Shown here: one piece after another, positions 1 to 11,560 of the stretch
Position numbering within the stretch: the first letter of the stretch is position 1
Layout of the letters: every line of letters starts with the position of its first letter
Origin: Ailurus styani
Taxonomy: Eukaryota > Chordata > Mammalia > Carnivora > Ailuridae
Assembly: GCA_002007465.1 (NCBI GenBank)
Contig: LNAC01000728.1
Span: forward strand, 62,001-126,000
Direction: 5' to 3'
Length of the DNA: 64,000 nt
The notes under the pieces: generated by a model
What the model saw: only the letters and a program-made list of their open reading frames with translations
Databases searched by the model: none
What the model was told of the DNA's origin: nothing
Position numbers and translations under genes: made by a program

Positions 1-52
1 TGCCCCAATAGGGAAAATCATGTCACATAATAGGATTTAAATTTAAATTTAT

Positions 53-94
53 TTTTTTATTTTTTTAAGATTTTTTTAATTTATTTGAGAGAGA

Positions 95-177
<83 letters not shown>

Positions 178-291
178 TGAGCAGGGAGAGGGGCACAGGG
201 AAGGGAGAAGCACGGGTTCGATCCCAGGACCCTGGGATCATGACCTGAGCTGAAGGCAGATCCTTAACCAACTGAGCCACTCAGGTGCCTC
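53..291 (-). mobile_element. Can-SINE with expanded GA tract
   Basis: A tRNA-derived carnivore SINE lies in reverse: T-rich tail on the left, conserved head (GATCATGACCTGAGC, GAGCCACTCAGG) on the right. The flanking 9-bp repeat TAAATTTAT at 44-52 and 292-300 looks like the target-site duplication. The CT-rich body has expanded into a GA run of roughly 75 bp (about 97-171). This produces a serine/leucine-rich reading frame on the minus strand that is not a gene. Confidence 0.93.
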
Positions 292-300
292 TAAATTTAT

Positions 301-968
301 CTTTAGATGTAGATGACAAATCAGTTCTTGGTAAAATAGTCAAGAACTAAAAGCATTAGCAGAAGGAAACAAACGGTTTCTTTGGGAATAGGTGATTCAA
401 CAGAAGACTTCAAGTTCATGGTCAGGATCTTGAAGAACAGGTAGGTAGTCAGTCTGTTAAGGTCAAGCTCAAAAAGGCTCTCTCATGTTTCAGAGCCTAG
501 AGTAAGCTGTTTCAATGCAAACTGACAGCCACCTCTCGGGGTATAGGTCAGCTGAAAGCTGGCTGGGTTAGGGCTGCTTCCAAACTTAGGTTTCATTCTA
601 TCTGAGACCGTACCAGGCAACAGATATGGTCTCTGGGTGCTCCTTCAGAAATACAGCTGTCACTTTGCAGAACGCGTTGGTGGAAAGCTACACCCCATGG
701 AATCAATAGATGTGCTCTGAGTCTGTAAATGCTGAGCTCAGAGCGAGGAGCAGACAGCTTTAGGCTGGCTCTGTGGAATTCCCGAGTGCATGGCACACAG
801 GAGGATTTGCACATACCTGAGCCCCAGCCACACTAGTTAACGGTTCTCACCAGCTCCTTCGAGAGGAACCACTAGGTACTGAGGTCAGTCTGGAATGTGT
901 GCTTCACCTGCTGTCAGCCATAGGACCCAGGGTAAGCTATCAGGTTCTCACAGGAGAATAGATCCAAT
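301..968. other. Unmarked DNA, no feature recognised
   Basis: No repeat family, RNA gene or convincing coding frame is visible. The short open frames here have no family features and no splice-site framing that I could support. Confidence 0.5.
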
Positions 969-1662
969 TACAGCGTTCCCCTGCTATCCAAAAGTAGACC
1001 ATTCCTATGAAAACTCTCATAAGCTGAAATGGTGTAAAGCAGAGAAGCAATTCCTGTTCATTTGTATGAAAAAAAATTTTTGAGTGTTTCCAGACCCCTA
1101 AATAACTACTCTTAGGTTTTCCTGATACCTTAGGACACATAGTGCTAAGGAATGCACAGAATAAACCCGGATAAAGCACAGATGGTCACAGACGCAGTCT
1201 AAAGCTGGGGGGCTTGCGGCTGAGAAGCTGCGTGGGGTTCCCGGGGATGGAGCTGCGTGGGGCCGCCCCGCCGCTCTGCTTGGTGCGTGCTGCAGAGCAA
1301 ACGCTAACTGCGATTTTCCCTTTTCACCTTTTTTTTTTAAGATTTTATTTATTTATTTGACAGAGAGAGATACAGTGAGAGAGGAAACACAAGCAGGGGG
1401 AGTGGGAGAGGGAGAAGCAGGCTTTCCCACAGAGCAGGGAGCCCGATGCAGGGCTCGATCCCAGGACTCCAGGATCATGACCTGAGCCAAAGGCAGATGC
1501 CTAATGACTGAGCCACCCAGGCGCCCCATTCACCTTTTTTTTTCATAAAAGCAGATCCCCCTTCAGTTTTCTTTCAGTTACAAAACCAGGTGCTAATGTA
1601 GGCCTTTTCGTAAAAGTGAAGTGGGGTTATCACAAACTTTTGAAAAGCAGAGGATACCTGTA
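969..1662. mobile_element. Tigger-like (TcMar/pogo) DNA transposon remnant, split by a SINE
   Basis: The left end reads TACAGCGTTCCCCTGCTATC. The right end read in reverse starts TACAGGTATCCTCTGCTTTT, so the ends form an imperfect terminal inverted repeat. Both ends carry TA, the expected target duplication of Tc1/mariner elements (969-970 and 1661-1662). There is a GC-rich internal stretch near 1200-1280. A Can-SINE (1333-1527) interrupts it. It is non-autonomous, with no transposase frame. The Tigger-type label rests on the CAG...CTG ends and on remembered similarity, so the exact subfamily is uncertain. Confidence 0.65.
1333..1527 (-). mobile_element. Can-SINE (older type) nested in the Tigger-like element
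   Basis: Reverse-oriented SINE with tail AAGATTTTATTTATTTATTT, GATCATGACCTGAGCC, and the head end CACCCAGGCGCCCC. The sequence TTCACCTTTTTTTT lies on both sides (from 1323 and from 1529) and is the likely target-site duplication. The host element must therefore be older than this SINE. Confidence 0.93.
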
Positions 1663-2960
1663 TTCTCCACTAAGCTTTGAATTCAAGGGTGGAAAGCTTT
1701 TCTAGTTATGAACTGAATGGAGTCCATCCGTTTACTGGAGGAGCCAAACCAAGTAAGCAGCCCTTTTTGCAAGATGCTGTCTGAATGCCTGACATGCTGT
1801 CGAATATGTGGGAGTATGCGGAGCCTGTGTTTTTGTTTTTCTTCAGATTGCTAAGAGGTCAGGTGTTTTAGGAGGGCTTGTGTGGAAACCGTGGACAGGG
1901 TTGCGGAGAGAGGCATGCAAAGGTCTAACCGTCCCCTCGCCCCCAAGTTAAAACCTTCATTTCTGTGCGCGTCTTCCTGCACTGTCCCAGGTGTGCCTTT
2001 GAGTGGTGAATCTCAGATTGCTAGAAGATGTCCCCCCTGCCTCTGTACTTAGAATAATACATGCACATGATACCGAACAATGGAAAGAGTTGATTTCAGT
2101 TGTTTTAACGGATCCGGAGCACGCCTCGGGTGGACTAGGTGACCCGGGAAGTCAGTTGTATACCTGCCCTATGTGCTGGCTGGCGTCCAATTTTTCCCAG
2201 GGAAGCCTGGTAATCCGATCTCTTTGTATGGAGTTAATTTCCTAAAAGGCATGTAGTTTTACAGGGGGAGCCTCCTTTTCTGCTGTGGAATGCTATCAGA
2301 GTGCAAATTTCTGTGACAGTATTAGTGACTAATAGACGCAGCGTGAGTCGAGGGTAGGTGAGATGTTTTCCAGTCAAGTCACTAAGTAAGTGTAGGATTT
2401 GGGTGCAGCAGGGATGGGAATAAGGAAGCCGCCGGTTCTTCTTTCCTGCAGAGTATAGGTTTGATAGTCATTCTTTGACTAGAAGGTGGTCTCCTTCTTT
2501 CCCCTCCTCCTGCCCCCCTCCACACACACGTGTCCGCACACACTGCGGTGCACACACTGCCGTGCATACACTGCCATGCTCACTGACGCCCAAGGTGGCG
2601 CAGACATCCTCTCCCCGTGTTCAGCCCAGAGGTTTCCCACAGCTGGAGCAGGGAGCGCCACCTGCATGGTTCTGCTTTGTGTCCGCTGCACTCGCGCCGG
2701 CAGGCCTGGTAACCATCTGCATAGGTAAGGCCCAGGCCTGGCCTGGAACCACCAGCGCAGCTCCTGCGGGCCCAGAGGAAATGTAGACACAAAGCAGGCA
2801 TCCTGCCATACCTGAGAGGGCCTGCTGCATGTCCCCGCTTCTTCCCCACAAGGAAACCAATGTACACATTCCCCTCCTTTCTCAATATCGTGTCTCTTTG
2901 TTTTCGTAGCTGAGTCATTCCGGGAGGGATGAGCTGAGGATGACTCAAAATTAAGTGGCT
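1663..2960. other. Unmarked DNA, no gene recognised
   Basis: Mixed-composition sequence without a recognisable repeat. Around 2520-2585 there is a short degenerate tandem pattern of CACACTGC-type units. A frame of 103 codons on the plus strand and its overlapping partners show no domain, signal peptide or family resemblance, and I do not call them. Confidence 0.45.
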
Positions 2961-2965
2961 CTGTC

Positions 2966-3443
2966 ACTGATTCCTTCCCTCCCTTCCTCCTCCCCTCCTT
3001 CTCTTCCTGCTTGCTTGCTTTCTCTCTCCCTTTTCTTTCTTGCTTTCTGTCTTTCTCCCTCCCTTTCTCTCTTTCTCTCTCTTTCTTTTCTCTTCTCTTC
3101 TCTTCTCTTTCTTTCTTTCTTTCTTTCTTCTTTCCTTCTTTCTTTCTTTCTTTCTTTCTTTTTCTTTCTTTCTTTCTTTCTTTCTCTTTCTTCCTTCCCT
3201 CTTTCCTTCCTTCCTTCCTTTCTTCCTCCCTTCCCTTCCTTCCTTCCTTCTTTCTTTTTTTCCTTTTTTCTTTCTCTTCCTTCCCTCTTTCCCTCCCTCC
3301 CTCCTGCCTTTCTTTTCTTTTTTTTCTTTTCTCTTTTCTTTTCTCTCCTTTTCTTTCTTTTCTCTTCTCTTGTTTTCTCCATACCTCCTTTCTTTTTCTT
3401 TCTTCTCTCTCTCTCTCCCTCTCTCTCTCCCTCTCTTTCTTCC
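2966..3443 (+). repeat. Long polypyrimidine (TTTC/TTCC/TC)n tract
   Basis: For nearly 480 bases the plus strand is almost entirely C and T, in drifting units TTTC, TTCC, TCC and TC. The complementary strand is polypurine. Overlapping open frames in all phases (up to 332 codons on the minus strand, rich in Lys, Arg and Glu) are a by-product of the missing stop codons. The sub-blocks with mirror symmetry, such as TTTC runs at about 3108-3185, could adopt triplex (H-DNA) form under supercoiling; that is inference. Confidence 0.95.
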
Positions 3444-3449
3444 TGCAAC

Positions 3450-3745
3450 TGCTTTGTGCCAGGCTGTGTGGAGACAAACCTGCAGAGAATTTTAGTTCTG
3501 CACTTGAGTACCTCAGAATCTAGTGAGGGAGACGAATGTTGACTCACAGTTGCAGCCCAGTGTGAGGAGAACTCTTAGATGGGTGCATGGAAAGAGCTTT
3601 CCAGGCACAAAAGAGAAAGCTACAAATGTCCTCTGACAGAGTTTGGAAAAATTTTACAGAGGACATTGGATCTGAGTTGAGCATTGAAGAATGGACATGA
3701 GTTTGTGAACTGGAGAAGTGGAGAAAGGTATAAAGCCAAAAGTAA
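3450..3745 (-). mobile_element. L2-like LINE 3' fragment
   Basis: The text resembles an antisense L2 3' region: a pattern like GAATCTAGTGAGGGAGAC followed by TTGAGCATTGAAGAATGGACA and TTTGTGAACTGGAGAAG. It borders the polypyrimidine tract directly. Old and diverged; family call by eye. Confidence 0.5.
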
Positions 3746-3769
3746 GAAATCACAGTGTTTCTTAGAAAT

Positions 3770-6400
3770 GACAGATTGGGGCATAAAAAGCAAGAGTAAA
3801 TGATTCCACAGTAGTATTAAAAACCAATAATGGGGCGCCTGGGTGGCTCAGTGGGTTAAAGCCTCTGCTTTCGGCTCAGGTCATGATCTCAGGGTCCTGG
3901 GATCGAGGCCCGCATCGGGCTCCCTGCTCAGCGGGGAGCCTGCTTCCCCCTCTCTCTGTCTGTCTGCCTCTCTGCCTCCTTGTGATCTCTCTCCCTCTGT
4001 GAAATAAATAAATAAAATCTTTAAAAAAAAAAAACAATAATGGAAAGATCTCAGAAAAAGTCCCCAAACATTTAGAAATTAAATAACAAGTCCATAAATA
4101 ATTTGTAAATCAAAGAAGCAATCAAAAGGAGAAAAGGAAGAATTTGGAACTGATTCAAAATGTATATACAACATTAAAATTTGCAGGGGGCTCTGTAAGC
4201 AGTATTGGGGGAGAATTTAGAGCATTCAGTATCTATGTCAAAAGAGAAGAGTGGTTTTAAATGATTAAGCTTAGTTTCTACCCTGAGAAACTAGAAAAAG
4301 AAGAAATTGAATACAAGTAAGTAAGTACAGCAAAGGAAATAGTAAAGATCAAAGCGGAAGTCAGTATAATCAATATCAGGAAAGTAATAGGGAAAATCAG
4401 TGCGACCAAAGACTGCCTTTCTAAGAGGAATGATAAAATCAATTACCTCCAGTCAGATTGGTAAGGGAGAAAAAAGGGAGAAGTCACCATGTATAAATAA
4501 AAGAAATGAGAAAGGTGGCATTCACTACAGATAGTAAAAAGTTAACTAGGGTAGAATATGAATAGGTTTATGAAGACAAAGACACAAACTTCCAGAGCTC
4601 AAGACAGAGTAGGTAAATGGCCCTGTATCTATTTCAAAAATTGAGTTTATAGTTAAAAACCTTCCCCCAAAGAAAACTCCAGGACAAGTTTGTTTCACTA
4701 GTGAATCCTACCAAACATATAAGAAAGAAATGTTACCAATTCTGCATATGCTCTTCTAGAAAATTGAAAAGGAGAGAAAAGTACCAAACTCAGTCTATGA
4801 GGTCAGCATTCCCTTAATATCACAGTTAGAGATATTATAAGAAAATACCAATAGTACCTTTCATGAATATATTGTACAAATTCTAAACAAAAAGTTAGTG
4901 GGTTGAATACATCATGACTAAGTTAATTTATCCAAGAAATGTAATGTTGACTTAAGGTTGGAAATATTAACAGACTAAGAAAGAAAAAAGATGATCTCAA
5001 TAAAAACATTAAAAGCATTAAAAAAAAAACCCAACACCCATTCCTGGTAAAAACTGTGAGTAAACTAGGAATTGAAGAGACCTTCTTCTTCAGTTTGATA
5101 AAAGGCATTAATAAAATAATCCACAGCTACCATGATACTTACTGGTAAAAGACTGAATGCTTTCTCTTTGAAATCAGGAAGAAGACAAAGATGATCACTC
5201 TAACCACTTCAAATGAACTCTGTTCTAGAGACTCTGGCCAATTCAGTTAAGGCATTCAAAGCAGAATATTGATATCCTCTACAAAAAATCTAGTAGAACT
5301 ACTTGAATTTACTGAGGTTGAAGGAAAAAAGATCAATATCCAAAGACCAATTGTATTTCTGTATAGGAGCAGCAAACAATCAGAAATTTAAAGAAAAAAC
5401 AATGCCATTCATAAGAGTGGAGAAATATGAAATGCAGGGGATACGTCTGACAAAGGTGTAGGACCTGTGCACTTAAAATGTCGAGGAATGTCTGGTGTGT
5501 CAGATATCAACTATCTGTACATTGCTCTACTGATTTAGTGCCATCTCCACAGAAGCCTTAGAAGCTGTTTTTGTCGAAATTCACAAGCTGATCCTAAAAG
5601 TTATATGATAATGCAAAGGACTTCAAGTAGCCAAGACAGACTTTAAAAAAGAAGAAGTTTGACAGAGAAAGAGTTTGTGTAGGAAAATTGTGATGCTATT
5701 TGTTGATACCAGACCCTGGCTAGTCTTGAATTAGGTTTTAATCATATAAAAATAGGGAATACACAGAAAACCTTGCACACACATATTTATAGCAGCTTTA
5801 TTCATAATTATCAAAACTGGGAAGCAAATGTCCTTCAGTCCATGAAGGTATAATAATCTGAGGTATATTCAGACAACTAAATCCTATTTAATATCAAAAA
5901 GAAATGAGCTATCAGGCCCTGAAAACACACGGAAAAAAGCTCAAATGAATATTATTAAGTGGAAGAAGCCACTCTGAAAAGACTACACACTGTGTGATTC
6001 CAACTCTATGACATTCTGGAAAAGATGAAACTAAACGGGCAGTGAAAAGATCAGTGGTTGCCAGGGGTTCTGGGTGGAATGAATGAGGAGGTGGAGTGTG
6101 GGGGATTTTTAGGGCCCTGAAACTCCTCTCTGTGTCACCGTAAAGGCTGACCCGCAGCTTTATGCATTTATCAAAACCCTTGGAAATGTACTGTGAACTT
6201 TAGTTAATAATAATGTATCAATATTGGTTCACAATTGTAACACGTGCACCACATCGATGCACGATGTTATTGGAGGGAACTGTGAAGCATGTAGAAAGGG
6301 TCTGTGGGAACTGTTTTTATTTTCTACTCGGTTCTTCTGTAAACCTGAAACTTCTCCAAAAAAGGAAGGTCTATGTACAAAAACCTTAAGGGGTCATTAT
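3770..6400 (+). mobile_element. Old L1 (L1M-type) ORF2 3' half plus 3' UTR
   Basis: A-rich plus-strand sequence with many broken L1 ORF2 phrases: near 4670-4700 the text for a product like GFVSLVNPTKH is still discernible, as are CTTCCAGAGCTCAAGACAGA near 4590 and the segment from 5770 (CACATATTTATAGCAGCTTT). The 3' UTR near 6190-6370 has AACTTTAGTTAATAATAATG and CTGAAACTTCTCCAAAAAAG, typical of mammalian L1M 3' ends. All frames are heavily interrupted, so it is dead. A SINE sits near its left border. Confidence 0.85.
3834..4034 (+). mobile_element. Can-SINE, young mustelid-type, sense orientation
   Basis: Starts GGCGCCTGGGTGGCTCAGTG and carries GTTAAAGCCTCTGCTTTCGG, the CT-rich body and AAATAAATAAATAAAATC followed by an A tail. 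The exact 9-bp repeat CAATAATGG flanks it at 3825-3833 and 4035-4043. The head holds the tRNA-like internal pol III promoter. It is inserted at the start of an old L1. Confidence 0.97.
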
Positions 6401-8287
6401 TTGCAGCAGCAGCATCATTCTGATGGGAGCTGCGCGGGATTCAGGTTTTTCTGGAAGGGCCGGAAAGGGAGACCGAGAGAGACCACATCAGCCAGGAGCT
6501 TACCGTGGTCACCCAGGAGGAAGGCCGTCAGGGCCTGGGGAGGGTGGTGGCAGCCGGAATGGAGGGTTAGAATGACGTGAAAGGCTCTGAAGGAAGACCC
6601 AGGAGGGTGTGCTGACGGTTTAGCTGTGGCAGGTTTGAGGACCTCGGAGCCATCTCGGCTCTGGATCTCGGAAACTGCAGGAATGCCCAGCAGGCATTAT
6701 TGTGATGCGGGGGCTCGAGGCTCAAGATCAAAATGCCTAGAAGTGTGCAGTCCAGAACTTTAGCCATGAAGCTCACGTGGCTCTGACGCCCTGGAAGTGT
6801 GGCTTGTCTGAGTCAAGATGTGCTGCGTGTGTGAAACTTACCACAAAAGAGGCTTAGAAAAAAACATGAACGGTCTCAATAATTTGTGTACAGATTACAT
6901 TATTTGAATTTCACCTGTCTATGTTACAGTTTCCCTGTGGCTCCTGTGATTTATCTGCTGGGCAGCACTGGTCTTGGGCTTCACCAGTGGCTTTCTGTCC
7001 AGAACCATCTAAACTTTGCCCGGGGGGAGGGTCCCCGTCTTCAGAGCGGAGCGAGATGGAGGAGGCAGGCGGGATTCCAGGGGTGATCTCCACACAATCC
7101 AGGTCTTCTGAGGAGTCACTCTGCCCACCACTTGAGGGGGGACCTGGGCGGATCCAGCCAATCAACACCTAGCCTGGACTTCACTGGCACATCTAACAGA
7201 GATTGTGAACAGAGATCATTTCTAATCGTTCTTGCCTTCCTCTGCCTTCATGCAACGATGATCGATCCAGATCTGGGTCCGACCCAGGTGGCTGCGTCTC
7301 CCGCCTCACCCTGCCCTGGGACTTGGCGGCCAGAGAAAGCCACGACTAGGGATGGCCATGTCCTCCTGAGGCAGCACTGACACCCATGTAGACAGGCGCC
7401 TTCACCGCAGGGAGAGTGAGCCTGAGCTCCTGCTGGTTCCTACAGTGTCTCAGACTCTGGTGCTCTTTTCCGTGCATGCCCACCGCGCCGGACCCGGAGT
7501 GCACATCCCTGGCAACCGTACCTGCTCCGGGGACACCACGCTGTGCCTATATCCTGGCCGTCTCCTTTCCACTTGGCTTCGTTACTTTGTCATGTTCACT
7601 CCTGGCCTTTGGGTAAGGACCCATGGACGGTCCACATCCCCACCCACAACCAAGGGGTCTCGGAAACCTAGCCATCTGCCCATTTCCGTGAGTCCCTGCC
7701 CAGCTCACAAACACTCAGTCCCACCCCTTCTCCTCCACCATGATCGGAGAAACCCGACGTCCGGAGTCTGGCACTTACCCTTCTCTATAATGACCCAAAC
7801 CAGCATTCCCGATGCATATCTCATGGTCGCAGCAAGCAGGGTTTCTTCCTCTCTCTAAAAACACACGTTCCACACACAGAACAGGGAAGGTGGTGTGGCG
7901 CCGTCGTGGAGGTGCTGGGGCAGCCAAGGCCGAAGTGGGCTGATGCCAACAGCCATGTCTTTGGAGTTTCCTATTAGGTTTCAAACATTCATGTAAATTT
8001 TATATTCTATTACACACACATACACTTAAATCATCATTTGGTAAAATTGTTACCCCTGGAAGATGTTTCATTGATTTACTCTGGATGCTTATACCTCCTG
8101 ACACCGCCCCCCCGCCCCCCCACTCCTAGGAGTAGGTCGTCCTCAGTTTCAGACAAAATAGGCAACAGGAACTTACTGCATCAGCCTGGGTTCTGCAGGG
8201 ACGGAAGATACCACTTGAGTTTCTCTGGCCCCTAGGAGCTGCTTGGCCTCTCAGAAGTTTCCATGTATGTGAATTTGTGAATTCCTT
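6401..8287. other. Unmarked DNA, no gene recognised
   Basis: Moderately GC-rich sequence (several C- or G-runs, e.g. CCCCCCCGCCCCCCC near 8107). The open frames reach 137 codons (plus strand, 7445-7858) but overlap frames of similar size on both strands. They show no protein family feature, so I do not call a gene. I see no RNA gene. Confidence 0.45.
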
Positions 8288-8495
8288 TTTTTTTTTTTTA
8301 AGATTTTTATTTATTTATTTGACACACAGAGAGAGATCACAAGTAGGCAGAGAGGCAGGCAGAGAGAGGCAGAGAGAGAGGAGGAAGCAGGCTCCCTGCT
8401 GATCAGAGCCTGATGTGGGCCTCAATCCCAGGACCCTGAGATCATGACCTGAGCCGAAGGCAGAGGCTTTAACCCACTGAGCCACCCAGGCGCCC
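8288..8495 (-). mobile_element. Can-SINE, young type
   Basis: Reverse SINE with GATCACAAGTAGGCAGAGAG, GATCATGACCTGAGCC, AACCCACTGAGCCACCCAGG and a CGCCC head end. The repeat TGTGAATTCCTT occurs just left of it and again just right (from 8500), consistent with a target-site duplication. Confidence 0.97.
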
Positions 8496-8654
8496 TGTAT
8501 GTGAATTCCTTATAAGGACTGCAGCGTATCAAGTTTCACGGCTTCCCGGTGCCCTCTCCGACCGTGCCACCATGACACAGGCCATCGGCTCACCGCCTCA
8601 GTGTCTGTGACTCCTGCTTTGTCCTTGGCTGCTCTGCTTTGTTCTGCGCCATCT

Positions 8655-8798
8655 CCTGGCTGCAGATGCCATGAGGTTTGAAAAGGCAGAGCCCACATCT
8701 GTCTTGTTCATACCTTAGTCCTCTAAGTTAGCACAGTGCCTGGCATAGAATCAGTGCTCACTGAGGACCTGTTGAGTCAATGAATGTTTAAATGAAAA
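8655..8798 (+). mobile_element. L2 LINE 3' end fragment
   Basis: The stretch CACATCTGTCTTGTTCAT ... AGCACAGTGCCTGGCATAGA ... TCAGTGCTCACTGAGGACC ... GAGTCAATGAATG follows the usual L2 3' end, with its terminal TGAATGAA-like motif near 8780. Confidence 0.75.
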
Positions 8799-9624
8799 AA
8801 AGAGTTGGCGTGTCTTATATTAAGACACTATCAATACCTCAAGGACAGGATCTGGCTCCTGTGCCCTTGTGTTTCCCTCCGGCCCTGGTGACTGAAGCTC
8901 ATTTGTGTTTATAGAAGGATGGTGGTTGTGATGGTTGGAGAGTTTGGAAATTTGATAGAATTACCCATCAGCTTAATGTATTTTCTTTACCAGTTACTGG
9001 ACTGAACCATCTTATATTTGATATTTCACATGAGGCTATGCTTTAAAGTAGCTCTGTGCTTTGTTACCACATCTTGTTGGGGGCCACTGAGAGCTGAGAA
9101 GTAGAGACTTTGGAGGGCTCTGTGAGGACGGGTCTGGGTGGGAAGGGGACAACTGGACAGCCACTGCCAACATGCTCCCCTCATCAGTATCGTCAGTGAC
9201 CAATGGGGTCCATCCAGCCTCCTGACTTTGATGCCTTTGATGGGGAGTGTGTCAGATGGTGCACTTATCACGAGGCTTTGTAATACGGTGAATAGAGAGA
9301 AGATATAACCGTGGAGCAGAAATGGGATTTCCAGACATGAAATTCCCTTTGACATTCAGTGCACACAGTGGGGAACTGACAGTTGTTAGAAAACAGAACA
9401 GAGAAGCGTGAGCAATACACACCCTCCTGAGTGAAAGGAGGTATTGATTAGTGTGAGTGGGAAGGATGGGTTTTACAAACTAGGTCTAATCAGGAGCGTA
9501 ATGTTTGTGCTTTCTGTCATTTAAAGCACTTTACAGACTTTCAGTTCAAGAGTTGCTGTCCTGTATTCGGCGATTTCCAGAAGCTTTGGGGAGCGTGCTT
9601 GGGGAAACACAGAAAGGGGCCATA
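8799..9624. other. Unmarked DNA
   Basis: No repeat family or gene recognised. A minus-strand frame of 109 codons at 9026-9355 has no recognisable domain and I regard it as chance. Confidence 0.45.
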
Positions 9625-9974
9625 TGTGTCTTAGTCTGTTTGAGCTGCTGTAACAAAATACCACGATCCGTGTGGGTTATAAACAACGGAAATTAACTGC
9701 TCACAGTTCTGGAGGCCTCGAAGTCCAAGATGGGCACCCACAGACTCAGTGCCTGGTGAGGGCCTCCTTCCTAGACAGCTCTCTTTTCTCTCACATAGCA
9801 AAAGGGGCAAGGGAGCTCTCTCAGGCTCGTTTATAGGACTACGAGTCCTTATGCGGGGACCCTGCCTTGCAAATCACCTCCCAAAGGCACCACCTCCTAA
9901 TATCATCCCTTTGGGAATTCAGATTTCAGCATATGAATTTGGGAGAGGAGGGCACAAATACTCAGACCATAGCA
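9625..9974 (-). mobile_element. MaLR solo LTR (MLT1/MST type)
   Basis: Antisense match to the mammalian MaLR LTR pattern: CTTAGTCTGTTTGAGCTGCT, GTAACAAAATACCA, CACAGTTCTGGAGGC, AATCACCTCCCAAAGGC, CCACCTCCTAATATCATC and a right end ACTCAGACCATAGCA. An ancient non-autonomous ERVL-related LTR with no internal coding sequence attached. Confidence 0.85.
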
Positions 9975-10330
9975 GAATGGATGTGTGGCAACCTGACATT
10001 ATTCCTGAATAAATTCATACCTGGTTATAGAAATTGCCATACTTCAAAATGTATTTGTCCTTTTGGCTATAGGAGGATAGAATGGATGAGTGAGTTCAGA
10101 AAGCCAGTCTTAGGACACCTCTCCACTGTCTGTAGAAAGTCAGGAGCATACTGAGGCCAGACTCAGGCCTCTGGCTTCCTCCCATGGCCTCCTGTGGGTG
10201 GGGCCCTGCAAGCTTAGCTCCACCAGCCTGCCTTTCCTGCACCGGTCTCATTTGGCATGACCGCTTCTCCTTAGGCATTGTCATTTACTGTCACAAAATA
10301 TCAGTTGACACCTTTAAAAAAACCAAATAC
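9975..10330. other. Unmarked DNA
   Basis: Nothing recognised between the MaLR LTR and the MER5-like element. Confidence 0.4.
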
Positions 10331-10334
10331 CGTA

Positions 10335-10480
10335 CAACCTTGGTATTTGAAGTGTGGCCTGAGAACCAGTGGCCTTGTGTCATCTGAGAAGCTCAGGCTT
10401 CACCCCGAATTCACAAATCAGGATTTGAATTTTACAAGATTCCCCAGTAATTTACATGCACGTTACAACTTGGACATGCT
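10335..10480 (+). mobile_element. Possible MER5-like (hAT-Charlie) DNA element
   Basis: Phrases GTGTGGCCTGAGAACCAGTG, CATCTGAGAAGCTCAGGC and CAAATCAGGATTTGAATTTTA resemble MER5-type hAT non-autonomous elements. Terminal repeats are not clear, so this is tentative. Confidence 0.4.
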
Positions 10481-11309
10481 GCCCTCTCACCCCCGTCATG
10501 GGGCTGCTTCTTTATAACGGCCATTCTAGTCTCTGAAATTCAGCTTCTTCTGTCTCAAATTACATCCTACATCGGGTCATCAAACATTTTCCCCCCCATC
10601 TTAGAGATGGCTTTTCCTGCCCACTGCTGACCAATGCTGCTTTACTACCTGGAGACGAGCCTTTTGCATTCAAAGAGAAGAAAAGGAAATAGCTTAGTTT
10701 AACTTTTTTGTCCATTTAATTTCACATAGGACACACGTGGCTTGTTTTTATTTTTCTAAAGATAACAGTTCCTAAATTCCTGCAGTTCTAAGTTGTTAAA
10801 CCATAGTTGCCAGTCTTCTTAAAGTTGGGCATATGAGAGCAAGATTATAGTTTTGATCCTTGATACTAAGAAAGTAACTTCCCAAATGCTACAAATGCTA
10901 ATATTTGTGATGGTTGGCCATTCATAAAAGACCTGTATGGGCCTCCTGGCGAGTTATTTACTAGGCAACCTTTTGTAAGACCAAGATACGAAGTTACCGC
11001 CCCCTGCCCCGCAGACCCCTGCACAGCCAGGTGTAACATCCCACAGGGTGAGGTGCACTGGTCAGTACACCAGGAAAAATGGGAATGTGGTAAAAACAAA
11101 CAAACCTTTCAGATAATTAAGGTGGTCTTGGCTGGGGATTGCAGTTTGTAATGTGACATTGTTACAATAAACAGATGGGGATGAAGAGGGACTTGATTGA
11201 CCTTTTATAGTTTCCAAATGTTCACCAACAGTTCTTTGGTTTTAAAGAACTTGTGGCTTTTCAAACTATCCAGTTTGCTAGTAAGTTTCCCTGACATTGT
11301 CCATTTTAT
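10481..11309. other. Unmarked DNA
   Basis: No gene, repeat family or RNA recognised. Confidence 0.4.
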
Positions 11310-11560
11310 GATGAAAGAATTCAGGTTTCAGACTAAGATTTAGATTCAAATGCTGCCTTCAGCCTATACTAGTCCTGTGAATTTAGACAACTCGGCTTTC
11401 CCATCTGTGAAAGGTGGGACTTCATAACTCATATGTAGAATAGTGAACATAGAGAAAATGAATGCAAAGTTTCTGGCACGCTGTCAGGAATTGATAGCTG
11501 GTAGCTTTTATTACCTGGCCTCGAGGATAATGCTTAGCAGAATAAACATACAAGAAATAT
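11310..11560 (+). mobile_element. MIR SINE fragment
   Basis: Sense MIR pattern: GTTTCAGACTAAGATTTAGATTC, then GTCCTGTGAATTTAGACAAC, GCTTTCCCATCTGTGAAAGG, and TTTCTGGCACGCTGTCAGGA followed by GCTTTTATTA. Ancient and diverged. Confidence 0.65.

Noticed and set aside
1200..1285. Possible small CpG island or promoter
   Set aside because: Too short, and it is the GC-rich core of a transposon remnant split by a SINE.
2479..3547. Long open frames of up to 332 codons on both strands
   Set aside because: They run through the polypyrimidine tract and consist of Lys/Arg/Glu or Ser/Leu/Phe runs in every phase; low complexity, not genes.
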